Shown here: positions 52,083 through 61,236 of the stretch, one piece after another
How positions within the stretch are numbered: position 1 is the stretch's first letter
Layout of the letters: every line of letters begins with the position of its first letter
NCBI GenBank assembly: GCA_963792655.1
Contig: CAWBWU010000003.1
Coordinates: 682,001 to 746,000 of the forward strand
DNA length: 64,000 nt
Direction: 5' to 3'
Source of the DNA: DOZZ01 sp963792655
GTDB lineage: Bacteria > Acidobacteriota > Terriglobia > Bryobacterales > Bryobacteraceae
Notes under the pieces: generated by a model
The model's input: only the letters and a program-made list of their open reading frames with translations
Databases searched by the model: none
What the model was told of the DNA's origin: nothing
Position numbers and translations under genes: made by a program

Positions 52083-53950
52083 TGAGCGACTGGCAATATC
52101 AACCCTCGCGCGAACAGATCGAAGCCACGAATGTATGGCGCTTTATGCAGCGCCTCGGATTTTCTGACCGCGAAGAGTTTCTGCGTTTCTCGCGCGACAA
52201 TCCCGAACGGTTCTGGAGCGAGCTCGCCGCAGAGATCGGCATCGAGTGGTTTGCGCCGTACCGCAGCGTGCTGGATGTTTCGCGCGGGCCCGAGTGGGCC
52301 CAATGGTTTACCGGCGGCAAGCTGAACATCGTTCATAACGCGCTTGACCGCCATGCGTTCGGATCGCGGGCGAACCAGACTGCCGTAGTCAGCGAGACAG
52401 AAGATGGCGCAGTCCGCACGCTCACGTTCTCAGAACTTGCCGCTGCATCCGATCGCGTTGCGAATGGGTTGCGCGCAATTGGCATCCAGCAAGGCGACCG
52501 CATCGCGCTCGTGATGCCGATGGTCGCCGATGCGGTGATCGTACTCTACGCGGCGTTGCGGTTAGGACTGGTGGTGGTTCCGATCTTCGCAGGCTTCGGC
52601 GCCGGTGCTATCGCGTCGCGGTTAGAAGACTCGGGTGCCCGCGTCATCTTCACTGCCGACCATCTGGTGAGGCGCGGGAAGCAGATTCCGTTATCGCCAA
52701 AGGTGCAGGAAGCCGCACTCAAAGCACCATCGGTCGAACATATCTTTACCTCGCTCGATAGTTTTGCCGACACCGCACGCTGCGCCGCGGTGCCCGTCGA
52801 TTCTGAATCTCCTGCTCTGCTCCTCTACACTTCCGGGACCACCGGCAAACCGAAAGGGTGTGTGCACACGCATGCCGGGGCTTTGGTGCAAGTAGCCAAG
52901 GAAATCTGGCTTGCGTTCGATCATCGCGAGGGGGACCGGTTCTTCTGGCTATCGGACATTGGCTGGATGATGGGGCCGTGGTCAATCATCGGCAACCATC
53001 ACTTCGGCGGCGCTGTGTACCTGTTCGATGGCGCACCGGATTATCCGGAAGCGGACCGCGTGTGGCAAATGCTCGATCGTCATCGGATCACCACGTTCGG
53101 CGTTTCGCCCACAGCCATCCGGATGCTGATGCGTTCAAGCCATCCTGAGCAGTTCCGGCTAGACGACTTGCGTCTGCTCGGCTCTACCGGCGAACCCTGG
53201 GATGAAACAAGCTGGCTTTGGTTCTTCGAAAAGGTCGGGCGGCGGCGCTGCCCGATCATCAACATCTCGGGCGGGACTGAGATCATCGGCTGCTTCTTGT
53301 TTCCACTTCCCATTCAGCCGTTGAAGCCCTGTTCGCTCGGTTCGCCTGCGCCTGGCATGTCGGCTGATGTGTTCGATGAAGCAGGCAGAACGGTGCGCGG
53401 CAGAACCGGCTACCTCGTTTGCACTCGCCCCGCGCCTTCGATGACGCGCGGCATCTGGAACCGCCCCGAGCGTTATCTCGAAACGTATTGGTCGCGCTTC
53501 CCCGGCGTGTGGTTTCACGGCGATTGGGCGCGCGTGGATGACGATGGCTGCTGGTACATCCTGGGACGCGCCGATGAGTCGATGAACGTCGCGGGCCGCA
53601 AAGTGGGACCTGCTGAAATTGAAGCGGCGTTGATCGAACACGCTGCCGTATCTGAAGCTGCCGTCATCGGCGTGCCTGACGATGTGAAAGGCGAAGCCAT
53701 CGTCGCTTTCGCGGTCTTGAAAAATCAGCAGCAGGCGAGCGAAGCCGAGTTGATCGCGCACGTCGCGCACAGCATGGGCGCTGCATTCCGTCCGCGCGCG
53801 GTCGTGATCGTCAAAGAGCTTCCCAAAACGCAGAGCGGCAAGATCGTGCGCCGCTTCCTGCGGCAAACCTATTTGGGAGAAGACACCGGCGACACTTCCA
53901 CAATCGCCAACGCCGGCGATGCTAACCTAGACGTTGCACCGGGCGGTTAG
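52082..53950 (+). CDS. AMP-dependent acyl-CoA synthetase/ligase (Acs-like)
   Basis: A 622-residue adenylate-forming ligase. The N-terminus (ATNVWRFMQRLGFSDREEFLRFSRDNPERFWSEL) resembles the acetyl/acetoacetyl-CoA synthetase group, with the AMP-binding P-loop LLYTSGTTGKPKGCVHTHAG, the GWMMGPW motif, STGEPWDE, FHGDWARVDDDGCWYILGRADE and the C-terminal Lys in LPKTQSGKIVRR. Near hmgA it could activate acetoacetate or another acid from aromatic degradation; this is inference. The stop TAG (53948-53950) lies inside the 5' end of the downstream tRNA-Val gene. Confidence 0.88.
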   Translation: MSDWQYQPSREQIEATNVWRFMQRLGFSDREEFLRFSRDNPERFWSELAAEIGIEWFAPYRSVLDVSRGPEWAQWFTGGKLNIVHNALDRHAFGSRANQTAVVSETEDGAVRTLTFSELAAASDRVANGLRAIGIQQGDRIALVMPMVADAVIVLYAALRLGLVVVPIFAGFGAGAIASRLEDSGARVIFTADHLVRRGKQIPLSPKVQEAALKAPSVEHIFTSLDSFADTARCAAVPVDSESPALLLYTSGTTGKPKGCVHTHAGALVQVAKEIWLAFDHREGDRFFWLSDIGWMMGPWSIIGNHHFGGAVYLFDGAPDYPEADRVWQMLDRHRITTFGVSPTAIRMLMRSSHPEQFRLDDLRLLGSTGEPWDETSWLWFFEKVGRRRCPIINISGGTEIIGCFLFPLPIQPLKPCSLGSPAPGMSADVFDEAGRTVRGRTGYLVCTRPAPSMTRGIWNRPERYLETYWSRFPGVWFHGDWARVDDDGCWYILGRADESMNVAGRKVGPAEIEAALIEHAAVSEAAVIGVPDDVKGEAIVAFAVLKNQQQASEAELIAHVAHSMGAAFRPRAVVIVKELPKTQSGKIVRRFLRQTYLGEDTGDTSTIANAGDANLDVAPGG

Positions 53951-54017
53951 CTCAGTTGGTTAGAGCACTTCGTTTACACCGAAGGGGTCCGGGGTTCGAA
54001 TCCCTGACCGCCCACCA
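53941..54017 (+). tRNA. tRNA-Val (TAC)
   Basis: A full cloverleaf. The acceptor stem is GGGCGGT / ACCGCCC, the D arm AGCTCAGTTGGTTAGAGC, the anticodon arm CTTCG-TTTACAC-CGAAG with anticodon TAC, and the T arm CGGGGTTCGAATCCCTG; CCA is encoded. Its first ten nt overlap the end of the CoA-ligase gene. Confidence 0.95.
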
Positions 54018-54027
54018 CGTGCACACT

Positions 54028-54738
54028 CTACAACCTCTGCTCTAATCTGAACGCATCTCCTGCGGCGTACCCGGCTTCATCGTTGTCGAAATAGACAAAT
54101 GCGTTCGGCAAATCCCACGCGCGCAACTGTTCCGCCCATCCATCCAGATCCGCATCCGAGTAACTGCCCTGGTATTTGCCTCCGGGTCCATGCAGGCGCA
54201 CGTACGCGAAGTCGGCCGTAATGACACGCGGTGACTCGAAGCCTGCAAGATGGAACTGGCAGAACGCCGCATTCGCTCGCCTCAGCAGTTCATAGACATC
54301 CGGGCTGTGCCACGACTCATGGCGGAACTCAAAACTGTATTGATGGCCAATGGGCAGCGCTTCGAGAAAAGTCGCGAGACGGTTAGTGTCTTTGGTCCAG
54401 AAGGGCGGCGTCTGGAATACGATCGGGCCCAGCTTTTCTTTCAACAGATCAGCGCGTGCGAAAAATTTGTCGAGACCCGGCCCGGCATCTTTCAGCTTCT
54501 TCATATGCGTCAGATACCGGCTGCCCTTCATGGCAAAAAGGAAGCCCGGCGGCGCCGTCGCATACCAGTTGGCTAAGCCCGTCTCTTTCGGAAGCGAGTA
54601 GAAACTGTTGTTCACCTCTACTGTCGAGAAACGCTGCACGTAGAACTCGAGCATCTTCGATGCAGGGAATTTCGCGGGATAAAAGTTGCCCAGCCAGTGT
54701 TTGTAGTGCCATCCCGAAGTGCCGATGTGTACGCGCAT
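54028..54738 (-). CDS. DUF72 family protein (short form)
   Basis: A 236-residue member of the DUF72/YecE family. The diagnostic opening MRVHIGTSGWHYKHWLGNFYP fixes the start at 54738. Further conserved blocks are FSTVEVNNSFYSLP, FLFAMKGSRYLTH, YSFEFRHESWHSP and FAYVRLHGPGGKYQGSYSDA, and the end YFDNDEAGYAAGDA is normal. It is shorter than the paralogue at 43303 and closer to the family standard. It starts 1 nt after the stop of the TPR lipoprotein gene, hence an operon. Confidence 0.93.
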   Translation of the reverse strand: MRVHIGTSGWHYKHWLGNFYPAKFPASKMLEFYVQRFSTVEVNNSFYSLPKETGLANWYATAPPGFLFAMKGSRYLTHMKKLKDAGPGLDKFFARADLLKEKLGPIVFQTPPFWTKDTNRLATFLEALPIGHQYSFEFRHESWHSPDVYELLRRANAAFCQFHLAGFESPRVITADFAYVRLHGPGGKYQGSYSDADLDGWAEQLRAWDLPNAFVYFDNDEAGYAAGDAFRLEQRL

Positions 54739-54739
54739 C

Positions 54740-55690
54740 TCAGAACTCTGCCGGCGGCGCATCAAGCGCAGGCACGTTCAGCCAGCGGTTGAGCTGCACG
54801 GTCTCGGGCGCATCCGCGCCACGCGTTTTCACAAGCGCTTCATAAGCGGCCGGAAGCATGTTGCCTGCATCGACAAAGCGGCGTTGTGCGCGCAAGCAAG
54901 CTCCGAGTGCGCCACGCGCTTGTTGGACGCGCCAATCCTCCGCTCCCAACGCATTGCTGCGGATTTGCAGCGCGTACATCAGATGCGCCTGCGCACTCGC
55001 GGCATGCCCCTCGTCGAGCAACAACACTCCGATCGCCAACACGGTATCGGATAGATAAACGCTGCCACCTAAGACCCTCTCTTGCTTTGCCAGTGCGCGC
55101 CACAACTCCGTTTCCCCGCCCCGTGCGTTGCCCGAGGCGATCAGCACTCGCCCCAGCAAGCTGTGCAGAATGGAGACGCGGCGCACGTCTCGAGCATTCG
55201 GTTCCAAACGCGCGAGCGCCGCGCGGAGGCACTCTTCAGCCGAACCATAGTTGCCCTGCGCAAGGAGCCACATGCTTTTCGCCAGCGGGTCTTCTACCTG
55301 CGGGCACACCGCATTGGCTTCCGGCGCATCGTTCGCCTCCGTCGCAGCGCGGCAAAGCCATGGCTTGTCATCCGCTATTTTCAGCATCTTGATTGCAGCA
55401 GCGTAGTCTCCGCTCCGTTCCAATGCTTCTCCGCTCAACCGCGAGTCACCATACTGTTTCGCCACGGACAAAGCTTCCCGCCAGTTATCGCGCTCGAGCA
55501 CCAGCGCCGCATATTGCATCGCAGCAGACCGGCTCCGGGAATCGTGCCACGCTTTGCGCAACATAGCCTCCGCGCCGAAGGGATCACCCGCGTTCAATAA
55601 AGTCTCCGCATCCGGCTGGGCAGGGTGGCGCGCCCGCGCGCAACCGGCGAGTGCCAGCGAAGCAAAGAGAATGAGTCCGGGTTTGGTCAT
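54740..55690 (-). CDS. TPR-containing lipoprotein
   Basis: A 316-residue protein. The N-terminus (LILFASLALAGCARA) has a lipobox LAGC, so lipidation is expected. The rest is a tetratricopeptide-like helical array, for example AEAMLRKAWHDSRSRSAAMQYAALVLERDNWREAL and LGRVLIASGNARGGETELWRALAKQERVLGG, suited to protein binding. Function unknown. It lies directly upstream of the DUF72 gene on the same strand and is divergent from the acyltransferase gene. Confidence 0.75.
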   Translation of the reverse strand: MTKPGLILFASLALAGCARARHPAQPDAETLLNAGDPFGAEAMLRKAWHDSRSRSAAMQYAALVLERDNWREALSVAKQYGDSRLSGEALERSGDYAAAIKMLKIADDKPWLCRAATEANDAPEANAVCPQVEDPLAKSMWLLAQGNYGSAEECLRAALARLEPNARDVRRVSILHSLLGRVLIASGNARGGETELWRALAKQERVLGGSVYLSDTVLAIGVLLLDEGHAASAQAHLMYALQIRSNALGAEDWRVQQARGALGACLRAQRRFVDAGNMLPAAYEALVKTRGADAPETVQLNRWLNVPALDAPPAEF

Positions 55691-55745
55691 GTTTTTGCCG
55701 AACGTTCACCGCATTGTGACCGATTTGCGATTCACTGAATAGTGA

Positions 55746-57530
55746 ATGGTTCCTTCTCCTGGCGCGTCCTTGTTGACGAATGCAATCGACCAGCTTCCCA
55801 TTGCCGGCCCGTGGAAACGTTTCATCATCCCGGGCAAGCTGGGCCGGTTCTATTCGCCGCAAGCGAAGCCGGTCATGCCGCTCGATTTCGTCGCCACCAT
55901 GCTGCGGAATCTAAACGTCACTTACAACGTTAGCCCGGCGGACTTGCAGCGCGTTCCGAGGAGCGGCCCGGTCTTGTTGGTCGCCAACCACCCGTTCGGA
56001 TTGCTCGAAGGCGCAATCCTGCTCGATGTCTTATCGAAAATTCGACCTGACGTGAAGCTGCTGGCCAACTCGGTGATGGCCGCACTGCCAGAACTGGGCG
56101 ACAGCCTCATCATGGTCAATCCATTCGGCAATGCCGCTAACGCCAACAGGCGCGGCGTGCGGCAGGTGCTTGAGTTTCTGGGCAACGGCGGCTTGCTTAT
56201 TACTTTTCCTGCGGGTGAAGTCTCGCATCTCGATCTGAAACAGCGCGCCATTACCGATCCTGAATGGAACCAGAACATTGCTCGCTTCATTCGGCATAGC
56301 GGTGCGAAGGCGTTGCCGGCGTTTATTCCTGGCGCGAACAGCATGGCGTTCCAGCTAATGGGCATGGTGCACCCGCACCTGCGCACGGCGCGCTTGCTGC
56401 ATGAGTTCGTCAACAAAGAAAGCTGCAGCGTGGAAATCCGTTTCGGCAATCCAGTGGGCGCAGAAAATCTACGCACGTTGGGCAGCGATGCTCAGATCAC
56501 CAGGTACCTGCGCTGCCGCTCGTACATCCTGAGCAGCCGCGGCCGCCGCACCAAAGAGCTGCAGCTCAAAGCAAAGGCACTGGTTCCGAAAGCGCACCAC
56601 GCGCCAATTGCAAGCGCCACTCCTTTGGAGGCGATGCAAGCCGAAATCGCCGCGCTCCCGCCTTCACAACGCCTGGCCGAAACCGGCGAGCTCACAGTCT
56701 ATTCTGCGCTCGCCTCAGAGATCCCGGCGATCATGCAGGAGATCGGCCGCGTACGCGAGCTAACGTTCCGCCAAGTGGGCGAAGGCACCGGCCGCGCGGT
56801 CGATATTGATCGCTTCGACCAGCATTATCACCAACTGTTTCTGTGGGACCGGGCGAAGCAGATGCTCGCCGGAGGCTATAGGCTCTCCTGCACATCGGCG
56901 TCACTGCAGCGCGAAGGTGTTCGCGGCCTATATACGAACGAATTGTTTCGCATGGCGCCCGAGTTCTTCGAGAAGATCGGTCCTGCGATCGAACTCGGCC
57001 GCTCGTTCGTTCATCCCGATTATCAGAAACAATATGCGCCGCTCGTGCTGCTGTGGCGCGGCATCGGAGCGTTTGTGAATCGGCATGCAGACCACCCGGT
57101 GCTGTTCGGAGCTGTAAGTATCAGCAACGATTACCAGGCCGTTTCGCGCCAACTGATGGTGCAATATCTGGAAGCGCAGGAGTCCGACAGCAAACTAAGC
57201 CGCTTGATCGTTCCGCGTCGTCCGTTCCGCACGAAACATCGCGGCGCGCTCTGCGAAGCGCTCAGCCTTTTGTTGCAAGACACGGAAGAGTTGAGCACCA
57301 TCACGGCGGAGTTGGAGCCGGACGGAAAAGGCATTCCAGTGCTGCTGAAGCAGTACCTGAAACTCGGCGGCAAGTTGCTCGGCTTCAACGTCGACAATGC
57401 GTTTTCAGGAACGCTCGACGGGTTAATGCTGGTCGATCTTCGACAGACCCCGATCAGCGTTCGCCAGCGCTATCTCGGCAAAGAAGGCGAAGCGGCATTC
57501 GTTCAAATGCATCAAATGCTAGGCTCATAG
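55746..57530 (+). CDS. Bifunctional acyltransferase (PlsC-type plus OlsB/GNAT-type), OlsF-like
   Basis: A 594-residue protein with two acyltransferase halves. The N-terminal half has the glycerolipid acyltransferase motifs VANHPFGLLEGAIL (H-x4-E variant of H-x4-D) and FPAGEVSHL. The C-terminal half (about residues 310-590) is of the OlsB/hemolysin acyl-ACP transferase type, with REGVRGLYTNELFRMAPEFF..ELGRSFVHPDYQK. This arrangement is that of OlsF, which makes ornithine lipids (N- then O-acylation). Whether the acyl acceptor here is ornithine is not shown. The following glycosyltransferase gene begins 8 nt later. Confidence 0.82.
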   Translation: MVPSPGASLLTNAIDQLPIAGPWKRFIIPGKLGRFYSPQAKPVMPLDFVATMLRNLNVTYNVSPADLQRVPRSGPVLLVANHPFGLLEGAILLDVLSKIRPDVKLLANSVMAALPELGDSLIMVNPFGNAANANRRGVRQVLEFLGNGGLLITFPAGEVSHLDLKQRAITDPEWNQNIARFIRHSGAKALPAFIPGANSMAFQLMGMVHPHLRTARLLHEFVNKESCSVEIRFGNPVGAENLRTLGSDAQITRYLRCRSYILSSRGRRTKELQLKAKALVPKAHHAPIASATPLEAMQAEIAALPPSQRLAETGELTVYSALASEIPAIMQEIGRVRELTFRQVGEGTGRAVDIDRFDQHYHQLFLWDRAKQMLAGGYRLSCTSASLQREGVRGLYTNELFRMAPEFFEKIGPAIELGRSFVHPDYQKQYAPLVLLWRGIGAFVNRHADHPVLFGAVSISNDYQAVSRQLMVQYLEAQESDSKLSRLIVPRRPFRTKHRGALCEALSLLLQDTEELSTITAELEPDGKGIPVLLKQYLKLGGKLLGFNVDNAFSGTLDGLMLVDLRQTPISVRQRYLGKEGEAAFVQMHQMLGS

Positions 57531-57537
57531 CATCGCC

Positions 57538-58734
57538 GTGATTTCCCCGCCGCGAGTGGCGTTCCTCACCGACACCTTTCATGAGGTGAACGGTGTTGCG
57601 CTCACCAGCCGCGAGTTGCGGAAATACGCACACGACCATCAGCTGCCATTCTTGTGCGTCTTCGGCGGCAGCGACACGCATCGCGCAATTGACGGCAGCG
57701 TGATCGAGCAGCAACTGAAACGCGGGCCGCTTGCGTTTCATCTCGACAAAGGTCTGCAGCACGATCCCGCGCTGTGGCGTTTCAAGTCGCTGCTGGCCGC
57801 TGAGCTTCGTTCTTTTCGCGCCGACCTGATTCACATCACGAGTCCGGGCGATGTCGGCGAGATAGGCGCGCTGCTCGCGCATCAGCTCAACATTCCGCTT
57901 GTCATTTCGTGGCACACGAACTTTCACGAGTTTGGCGCGCGGCGTCTCGAACGTGCACTGCAGTGGATGCCCGCCGACCTTCGCGATCCTCTCTGCGGAG
58001 CAAGCGAGCGTCACATTCTGAGCGCGTGCTTGAAGTTCTACTCGCTGGGTCGAGTGTTGTTTGCACCCAATGAAGAACTTGTACGCATGCTGGTGGAGCG
58101 CACCGGCAAGCCTTCGTTCCTGATGAAGCGCGGAATCGACACAGCGATGTACTCTCCCGAGAAGCGCACTGTGAACGATGGAGTTTTTCGCATCGGCTAT
58201 GTGGGCCGCATCACGCCCGAGAAGAACGTGCGGCTGCTGGTGGATATCGAGCGAGGCCTGCACGCTCTCGGTCATCGCGAGTTTCGTTTCCTGATCGTGG
58301 GCGACGGCAGCGAGCGCGAGTGGCTCGCGAATCATCTGCAAAACGCAGAACTCCCCGGCATCTTGCGCGGAGAGCCACTTGCCGAAGCTTACGCAAACAT
58401 GGATGCCTTCGTCTTCCCTTCGAAGACCGACACGTTCGGCAATGTCGTGCTCGAGGCGATGGCCAGTGGGACGCCTGCGGTTGTGACGGACCAGGGTGGG
58501 CCCAAGTTCATTGTCGAAGACAGCGTGAGCGGGTTCGTTGCGGCGGACACCGGTATGTTCATCCAGCGCCTCGCTGAACTGATGACCGATCGCGAACAAC
58601 ACCGCCGCATGTCGCTCGCCGCACGCGCGCATGCTTCGAAGTCCTCATGGGATTCGGTGTTCGATCGCGTCTATGAAGTGTACGAGTACGCGTTGCAGAC
58701 CGCGGGTGAACGCGCACACGCGCACTCGCGCTAG
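57538..58734 (+). CDS. Glycosyltransferase, GT4-type
   Basis: A 398-residue GT-B fold enzyme. The N-terminal acceptor domain starts PRVAFLTDTFHEVNGVALTSREL, and the C-terminal nucleotide-sugar domain has IGYVGRITPEKNVRLLVDI and the E-x7-E region FPSKTDTFGNVVLEAMASGTPAVVTDQGGP. This agrees with lipid-modifying GT4 enzymes such as mannosyl- or glucosyl-diacylglycerol transferases. GTG start at 57538, 8 nt after the acyltransferase gene, so a joint role in membrane-lipid synthesis is plausible. Sugar and acceptor cannot be told. Confidence 0.85.
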   Translation: MISPPRVAFLTDTFHEVNGVALTSRELRKYAHDHQLPFLCVFGGSDTHRAIDGSVIEQQLKRGPLAFHLDKGLQHDPALWRFKSLLAAELRSFRADLIHITSPGDVGEIGALLAHQLNIPLVISWHTNFHEFGARRLERALQWMPADLRDPLCGASERHILSACLKFYSLGRVLFAPNEELVRMLVERTGKPSFLMKRGIDTAMYSPEKRTVNDGVFRIGYVGRITPEKNVRLLVDIERGLHALGHREFRFLIVGDGSEREWLANHLQNAELPGILRGEPLAEAYANMDAFVFPSKTDTFGNVVLEAMASGTPAVVTDQGGPKFIVEDSVSGFVAADTGMFIQRLAELMTDREQHRRMSLAARAHASKSSWDSVFDRVYEVYEYALQTAGERAHAHSR

Positions 58735-61128
58735 TCAGAACGAGAGCGTCACGCCACCCACCGCCCACCTGCCCGGCGTACGAAAGCCGTCTTCGTAATA
58801 GCGTTGGTCGAGCAGGTTTGCGACTCGCGCGTAGTACCGGACTTTCGTGTGATCGGAAAATCTTTGCGTGTATCCCCCGGCGAGCGCTGCCAGACGCGGC
58901 CCCGCAAACACGAATGTTCGCCCATTGAACGGATACAGATAATCGCTTGCAGCCGAGAAGTCGAATGATGCGTCCACGTGCTTGCCGAACTGTTGTTGCG
59001 CAACGAGTCCGAATGCATGCGGAAAGATGCGCGCCGTCTGCAGCGTTCCGTCGGCAAATTGCGAGATTCGGTTGCGCGCATCGGTGTAGGTGTACGAGCC
59101 GCGCACAGACATCGAGCGCCACGGCCGCGCTTCCATCGACAGTTCCACGCCACGCGCGAAGCCGCCGCCCGTGTTGTAGTAACCGGCGGAGCGGCCGAAC
59201 GGATCAGTCGCGCTCTGGATCAAGCCGCTGAAGTCGAAGCCGATGACTTGCTGCAGGTGAGTGTAGAAATAAGTGGCGCTGAGACGAACACGGTTTGCGG
59301 CGAAGTATTGGTCGATGCCCGCATCGACGGAGATCGAGCGTTCGGGCTTCAGGCGCGGATCGCCGTATGCCGCGAAGTAGAAGGGCGAGATGTAGGTTCC
59401 GAACCGTTCATAGAGCGACGGCTTGCGATAACCATTGCCGATATGCGAGCGAACCTTGGTGCCACTCGCTCGGAGCCAGTAAGCAACCGACGCGTCTCCG
59501 GTATAGGCGTTCGGCGCATTCAACGCCGCCGCATTCACGTAAGCCGGAGCGGTGCCTTGAAACGCCGGTGTACTCAAAGAGAATTCCTGAAAGCGGCCCG
59601 ACAGTGAAACCTGCAAGCGGTCGTGCAGCAACCGGATCTGGTCTTGCACATCGAAACTGTGGCTGCGTTCGGACACGGTGGTACGCGATGCAATACGCGA
59701 GGCGGGGTCGGGGTTCTCGTCGTATGCAGGTGCATCGAAATACTCGCGCTCAAACTCGTATCCCGCGCTGATCAGTTGATGCGAGGCCGCCAGCAGATTG
59801 ACTCGTCCTTGCAGCGTATCGAGACGGCCGTTGTATTGAGACGACGAACGGAACTCCGGCTGGAACCCAGCGCCTAACGGACCGTCGACCGCATTGCGCG
59901 CCGAGAGCAATGCTTGATAGCTGACGCGATAAGAGACGGCGGTGTTCACCTGTTGCTCTAAGGCAAGCAGCGTGGAAGCGTAGCGCGCTGTGCGATACGA
60001 GTCCGCATCGCGCAGCCCCGGAATGAACGTCGCGCCGTTCAGGCTGTAAGGCAACCCGAGCCTCGCCAGCCGCGTCTGCGCATCACTCAACCCCACGGCA
60101 TTTACGCGGCCCGAAGCGGGCAGCGCTGCGTCCGGCGCGGCAAATGGATCCGACTCCATTTGCCCGAAAACGTCGGTCCCCAGAAAGCGCGCACTCACTT
60201 TCAGCCCCGGGCGAAACACGAAATCAAGCACGCCGTTACCGGTGGTATTGCGATAGACATTGCTGTCATCCACTCCGCGCGTGACGTTCTGATGTCCTGC
60301 GCCCGCAGAGAAGTGCAGGCGATTGGCGAAAGCCCCGCCGCCAATGCGCGCCAGGCCACGGAATTCTCCCAGACCGCCGCCATCGACCGTTAGTTCGCCA
60401 TGCAGGGGACCGCCGCCCTGGTCAGTCACGATGTTCACTACTCCGCCGATCGCGTGCGTGCCGTAAACCGACGAGCCCGATCCGCGCAGCACTTCAATAC
60501 GGCTGGTGTCAGTAATCAGAAGATCGCTCAGGAAGGCGCTGGCATCGCCTTGCGGAGAACCGGCGTCACGGAAGCGCATACCGTCGATCAGCACCGATGT
60601 ATCGATCGCCCGAAGCCCGCGCATCTGAATGGTGGTGAAGCTGCCCGGTCCACCACGTTGCGACAGGCGCAAGCCGGGGAGTTCACGCAAAGCATCACCC
60701 GCAGACTCGATGCCGCGTTGGTCAATTTCTGCGCGTTCGACTACATCGACGGCTTTTCCTGTCTCAGTCAACGTCTGCGAGGTGCCCGTTGCAGTGACGA
60801 TGACTGAACTCGCCACCGTACTCACCCCAAGCCGGAGGTCGATATTTTGATCATGGGTGATCCGCACTGCTGAAGGCGCGGCGCTCAGACCAGGAGCTTC
60901 AGCTTCGATCAGGTATTCGCCCTGGGGCAGAGTGAGCGCGTACATGCCCTGCCGATCTGTCGTTGCGGTAAATCGATCTGAGGAGTTGCGGCTATCCGCA
61001 CGCACCATTGCTTGCGCAACGACGGCGCCCGAGGTATCCGTGACGCGCCCCGCAATCGAGTAAGTGCTTGCGCAGTAAGCGCAGTTCGCGATGAGTAAGA
61101 GAAGAGTGCTGCGCTTTGTCTGTGACAT
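58735..61128 (-). CDS. btuB: TonB-dependent receptor, probable cobalamin transporter (BtuB-like)
   Basis: A 797-residue outer-membrane receptor. A signal peptide (LLLLIANCAYCAS) from the ATG at 61128 is followed by a CarboxypepD_reg domain (YSIAGRVTDTSGAVVAQAMVRAD), the plug domain (VVERAEIDQRGIESAGDALRELPGLRLSQRGG, MRGLRAIDTSVLIDGMR, GVVNIVTDQGGG) and a barrel ending in VGGVTLSF. The plug and barrel resemble BtuB-type receptors. The cobalamin riboswitch immediately upstream on the same strand supports B12 uptake. It is longer than E. coli BtuB by about 180 residues, mostly from the extra N-terminal domain and barrel loops. Confidence 0.87.
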   Translation of the reverse strand: MSQTKRSTLLLLIANCAYCASTYSIAGRVTDTSGAVVAQAMVRADSRNSSDRFTATTDRQGMYALTLPQGEYLIEAEAPGLSAAPSAVRITHDQNIDLRLGVSTVASSVIVTATGTSQTLTETGKAVDVVERAEIDQRGIESAGDALRELPGLRLSQRGGPGSFTTIQMRGLRAIDTSVLIDGMRFRDAGSPQGDASAFLSDLLITDTSRIEVLRGSGSSVYGTHAIGGVVNIVTDQGGGPLHGELTVDGGGLGEFRGLARIGGGAFANRLHFSAGAGHQNVTRGVDDSNVYRNTTGNGVLDFVFRPGLKVSARFLGTDVFGQMESDPFAAPDAALPASGRVNAVGLSDAQTRLARLGLPYSLNGATFIPGLRDADSYRTARYASTLLALEQQVNTAVSYRVSYQALLSARNAVDGPLGAGFQPEFRSSSQYNGRLDTLQGRVNLLAASHQLISAGYEFEREYFDAPAYDENPDPASRIASRTTVSERSHSFDVQDQIRLLHDRLQVSLSGRFQEFSLSTPAFQGTAPAYVNAAALNAPNAYTGDASVAYWLRASGTKVRSHIGNGYRKPSLYERFGTYISPFYFAAYGDPRLKPERSISVDAGIDQYFAANRVRLSATYFYTHLQQVIGFDFSGLIQSATDPFGRSAGYYNTGGGFARGVELSMEARPWRSMSVRGSYTYTDARNRISQFADGTLQTARIFPHAFGLVAQQQFGKHVDASFDFSAASDYLYPFNGRTFVFAGPRLAALAGGYTQRFSDHTKVRYYARVANLLDQRYYEDGFRTPGRWAVGGVTLSF

Positions 61129-61194
61129 CCATGCTCCTTCGGCATAGGCCACCAGAAGACGCACGACGAGCGGGAAGTATGACTGGCGTGACCA

Positions 61195-61215
61195 GCGGCC
61201 TTCCCCACGAAGGCG
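61195..61215 (-). promoter_or_regulatory. Hairpin between cobalamin riboswitch and receptor start
   Basis: On the minus strand GCCTTC-GTGGG-GAAGGC forms a stable 6-bp hairpin between the riboswitch core and the start codon; a second small hairpin (CTGG-TCACG-CCAG) follows. These could be part of the expression platform. No T run follows, so control of translation is as likely as termination. Confidence 0.4.
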
Positions 61216-61236
61216 GGCTTCAGGTCCGCACCATCT

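Noticed and set aside
53941..54017. tRNA-Val as the attachment site of an integrated element
   Set aside because: Downstream genes (DUF72, TPR lipoprotein, acyltransferase) look chromosomal, with no integrase and no repeated tRNA 3' end found.
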